From: Segetibacter sp. 3557_3
Lineage (GTDB): Bacteria; Bacteroidota; Bacteroidia; Chitinophagales; Chitinophagaceae
Assembly (NCBI RefSeq): GCF_004354985.1
Contig: NZ_SMSK01000004.1
Location: 310,001-374,000, forward strand
Length of the DNA stretch: 64,000 nucleotides
Reading direction: 5' to 3'
Shown: piece after piece, positions 62,899 to 64,000 of the stretch
Layout of the letters: each line of letters begins with the position of its first letter
Position numbering within the stretch: the stretch's first letter is position 1
The notes under the pieces: model-generated
The model's input: only the letters and a program-made list of their open reading frames with translations
What the model was told of the DNA's origin: nothing
The model's database searches: none
Translations under genes and position numbers: made by a program

Positions 62899-63778
62899 AG
62901 TGTATTTATTTTTGATGACACAAAGCTCAGCAATACATCGCCGCCCATAAATGACCGTCGTAATCCCGGAACATGATTTTAGTCATGGGGGCTAAATGCA
63001 ATTACAAGTGTTGGTAAAAAGTCCTTGGAATAATCGACTGCTTAAGGAATGAAAAGGCATAACTCCTGCGAATTATAGTTCTGTTTGCGTTGACCAAAAC
63101 AGGTCAGGACGGCCATTTTGAGGAAAAGGTTTGATACGTTTAAAAAGAGAGCCTTGCCGTTAACCCAGCGGGATAGCAGCCCGGTTTCGACTGGAGCTTT
63201 AGATTAGTGCTGCAAAATTCAGCTATTTTTTTGGTGACCAGCAGGGTCACTTTGTGGACCATCGTTGCCACGCTCGGTTCAACTGCCGTTTTTCATAGGA
63301 GCAGCATTAGGTGCAACATAAAATGGTCCTAAAGAAATGAAAAGAGCAGCTGCTAGAATAGATCGTAGCAGTGTTTGTAAACCCACCCGGATGCACGTCT
63401 GGTTATAATTCAGCAGGTGCTAAGCCCATTTTGTTGTACCATCCGGTGATCGTCGGGTTATCCTCCCTAAATTAATTTCTCCTTAATCCCGGCCAGGTAC
63501 CCCAAATTCTTTTCTGAAGGTGGAGACTGATTGAACCGATTAGAGTATTTTTATAGCACAACCCTTGCAAACAAGGTTCAACCAATTACTGCTGCCATAA
63601 CAATGGGCTTTGATTATTACCAGGTTGTCGAAAGGGCAACATCAATCGTTCAATAGGCCGGTATTTGGGATGCGCAGATTGAGCACCTTGCTTTACCTGG
63701 GAATATCTGGTAGATACACCTTCAACTAATTTTTCGGGTGGGTCAATTGGATTAACCGCCTTTCACACTATACAGAGT
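62899..63778. other. Intergenic stretch without a supported gene
   Basis: About 880 bases between the small membrane protein and the last gene, with no credible frame or RNA gene. A CGTTGCCACGCTCG word at 63262-63275 also occurs at 34103-34116. Confidence 0.45.
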
Positions 63779-64000
63779 ATGAGAAAAAAGCTATTCCTTG
63801 CCGCGTTCTTATCAGCCATCTTATTTGTCGGGCAATTAAAGGCACAGGTTTGCGAATGGCGGATTGTAAATCCTACGTACAGTACTGCTGATCCAGATGG
63901 TGCTGGTCCGGCAAGGGGATCAGCAACTTTTACCATCCAATTACACACCGTCTCGGGTACGATCAATAATGTAAACACGATCTCCATGGGATGGAGCTAT
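63779..64000 (+). CDS. Secreted protein of unknown function, 5' part (cut by window edge)
   Basis: The ATG at 63779 opens a frame of 74 codons that runs off the window: MRKKLFLAAFLSAILFVGQLK then AQVCEWRIVNPTYSTAD. The signal peptide is clear, with likely cleavage after AQ or KAQ. The mature part starts with a beta-rich Ser/Thr segment (GSATFTIQLHTVSGTINNVNTISMGWSY) like the N-terminus of secreted adhesins or T9SS cargo, but the rest is missing. No family can be assigned. Confidence 0.7.
   Translation, partial: MRKKLFLAAFLSAILFVGQLKAQVCEWRIVNPTYSTADPDGAGPARGSATFTIQLHTVSGTINNVNTISMGWSY

Noticed and set aside
1-64000. tRNA, rRNA, insertion sequences, integrases, phage genes, toxin-antitoxin or restriction systems
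   Set aside because: I looked for their typical patterns on both strands and found none that I could support.

Overview
The window looks like a chromosomal segment of a Bacteroidota (Bacteroidetes) bacterium, most likely a soil or plant-associated member of the Chitinophagaceae or a close relative. The reasons are a SusC/SusD pair, many secreted carbohydrate-active and lipoprotein genes, a DUF6807 / Gfo-Idh-MocA / cupin catabolic cluster, an ECF sigma factor coupled to a small membrane protein, TANNTTTG-like promoter boxes, weak Shine-Dalgarno sequences, and long intergenic stretches of degenerate low-complexity repeats. I see no rRNA, tRNA, insertion sequence, integrase or phage gene. The genus is inferred from gene content only.

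Layout. 1-0.83 kb: 5' part of a DUF808 membrane protein. 1.5-4.6 kb: alginate-lyase-family protein, GH88 unsaturated glucuronyl hydrolase and a cupin, a small uronic-acid polysaccharide cluster. 5-9.8 kb: single-domain response regulator, small proteins, an ECF sigma factor with its coupled membrane protein, a DUF4440-like protein and a DUF4241 protein. 10.2-15.8 kb: class-C beta-lactamase-like serine hydrolase, a four-gene leftward unit (TM protein, lipoprotein, 34-aa ORF, DUF4153-like membrane protein) behind a double palindrome, and an FAD monooxygenase. 15.9-22.9 kb: a leftward catabolic operon (DUF6807, Tat-exported oxidoreductase, double cupin, second oxidoreductase, sialate O-acetylesterase-like esterase). 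23.8-29.8 kb: DUF6055 metalloprotease, Fpg/Nei glycosylase with a zincless finger, amidohydrolase and subtilase lipoprotein. 30.1-33.2 kb: beta-helix protein, diheme cytochrome and SGNH hydrolase. 33.4-35.1 kb: MsrA and GNAT acetyltransferase. 35.2-40.8 kb: TolC/HlyD/ABC exporter with a divergent LysR regulator. 41.4-45 kb: two-component system, UspA-like protein and bestrophin. 45.1-45.6 kb: a hairpin array. 45.8-49.6 kb: GH105-like hydrolase, DMT transporter, acidic small protein and DUF1579 lipoprotein. 50.2-52.7 kb: YncE-like propeller fused to a phosphoesterase. 52.7-54.0 kb: a large A-rich and pyrimidine-rich repeat field. 54.1-61.5 kb: SusC, SusD and a heme/hemoglobin-type TonB receptor. 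61.7-64 kb: PAP2 phosphatase, small membrane protein and the start of a secreted protein.

The main theme is scavenging of complex, probably uronate-rich, glycans: lyase plus GH88, GH105, an esterase, sugar-oxidising dehydrogenases and SusCD. None of these enzymes sits inside the SusCD operon, so the glycan target cannot be read from context.

The strongest unexplained signals are regulatory or repetitive. They are a 0.46-kb array of near-identical hairpins (45.15-45.60 kb), the multi-family repeat field at 52.64-53.99 kb with related tracts at 10.0 and 36.7 kb, an ABC exporter whose ATPase motifs are degenerate but whose Walker A is intact, two pairs of evenly spaced palindromes in promoter regions (14.13-14.17 and 39.80-39.83 kb), and a hairpin that encloses the start codon of the PAP2 gene.
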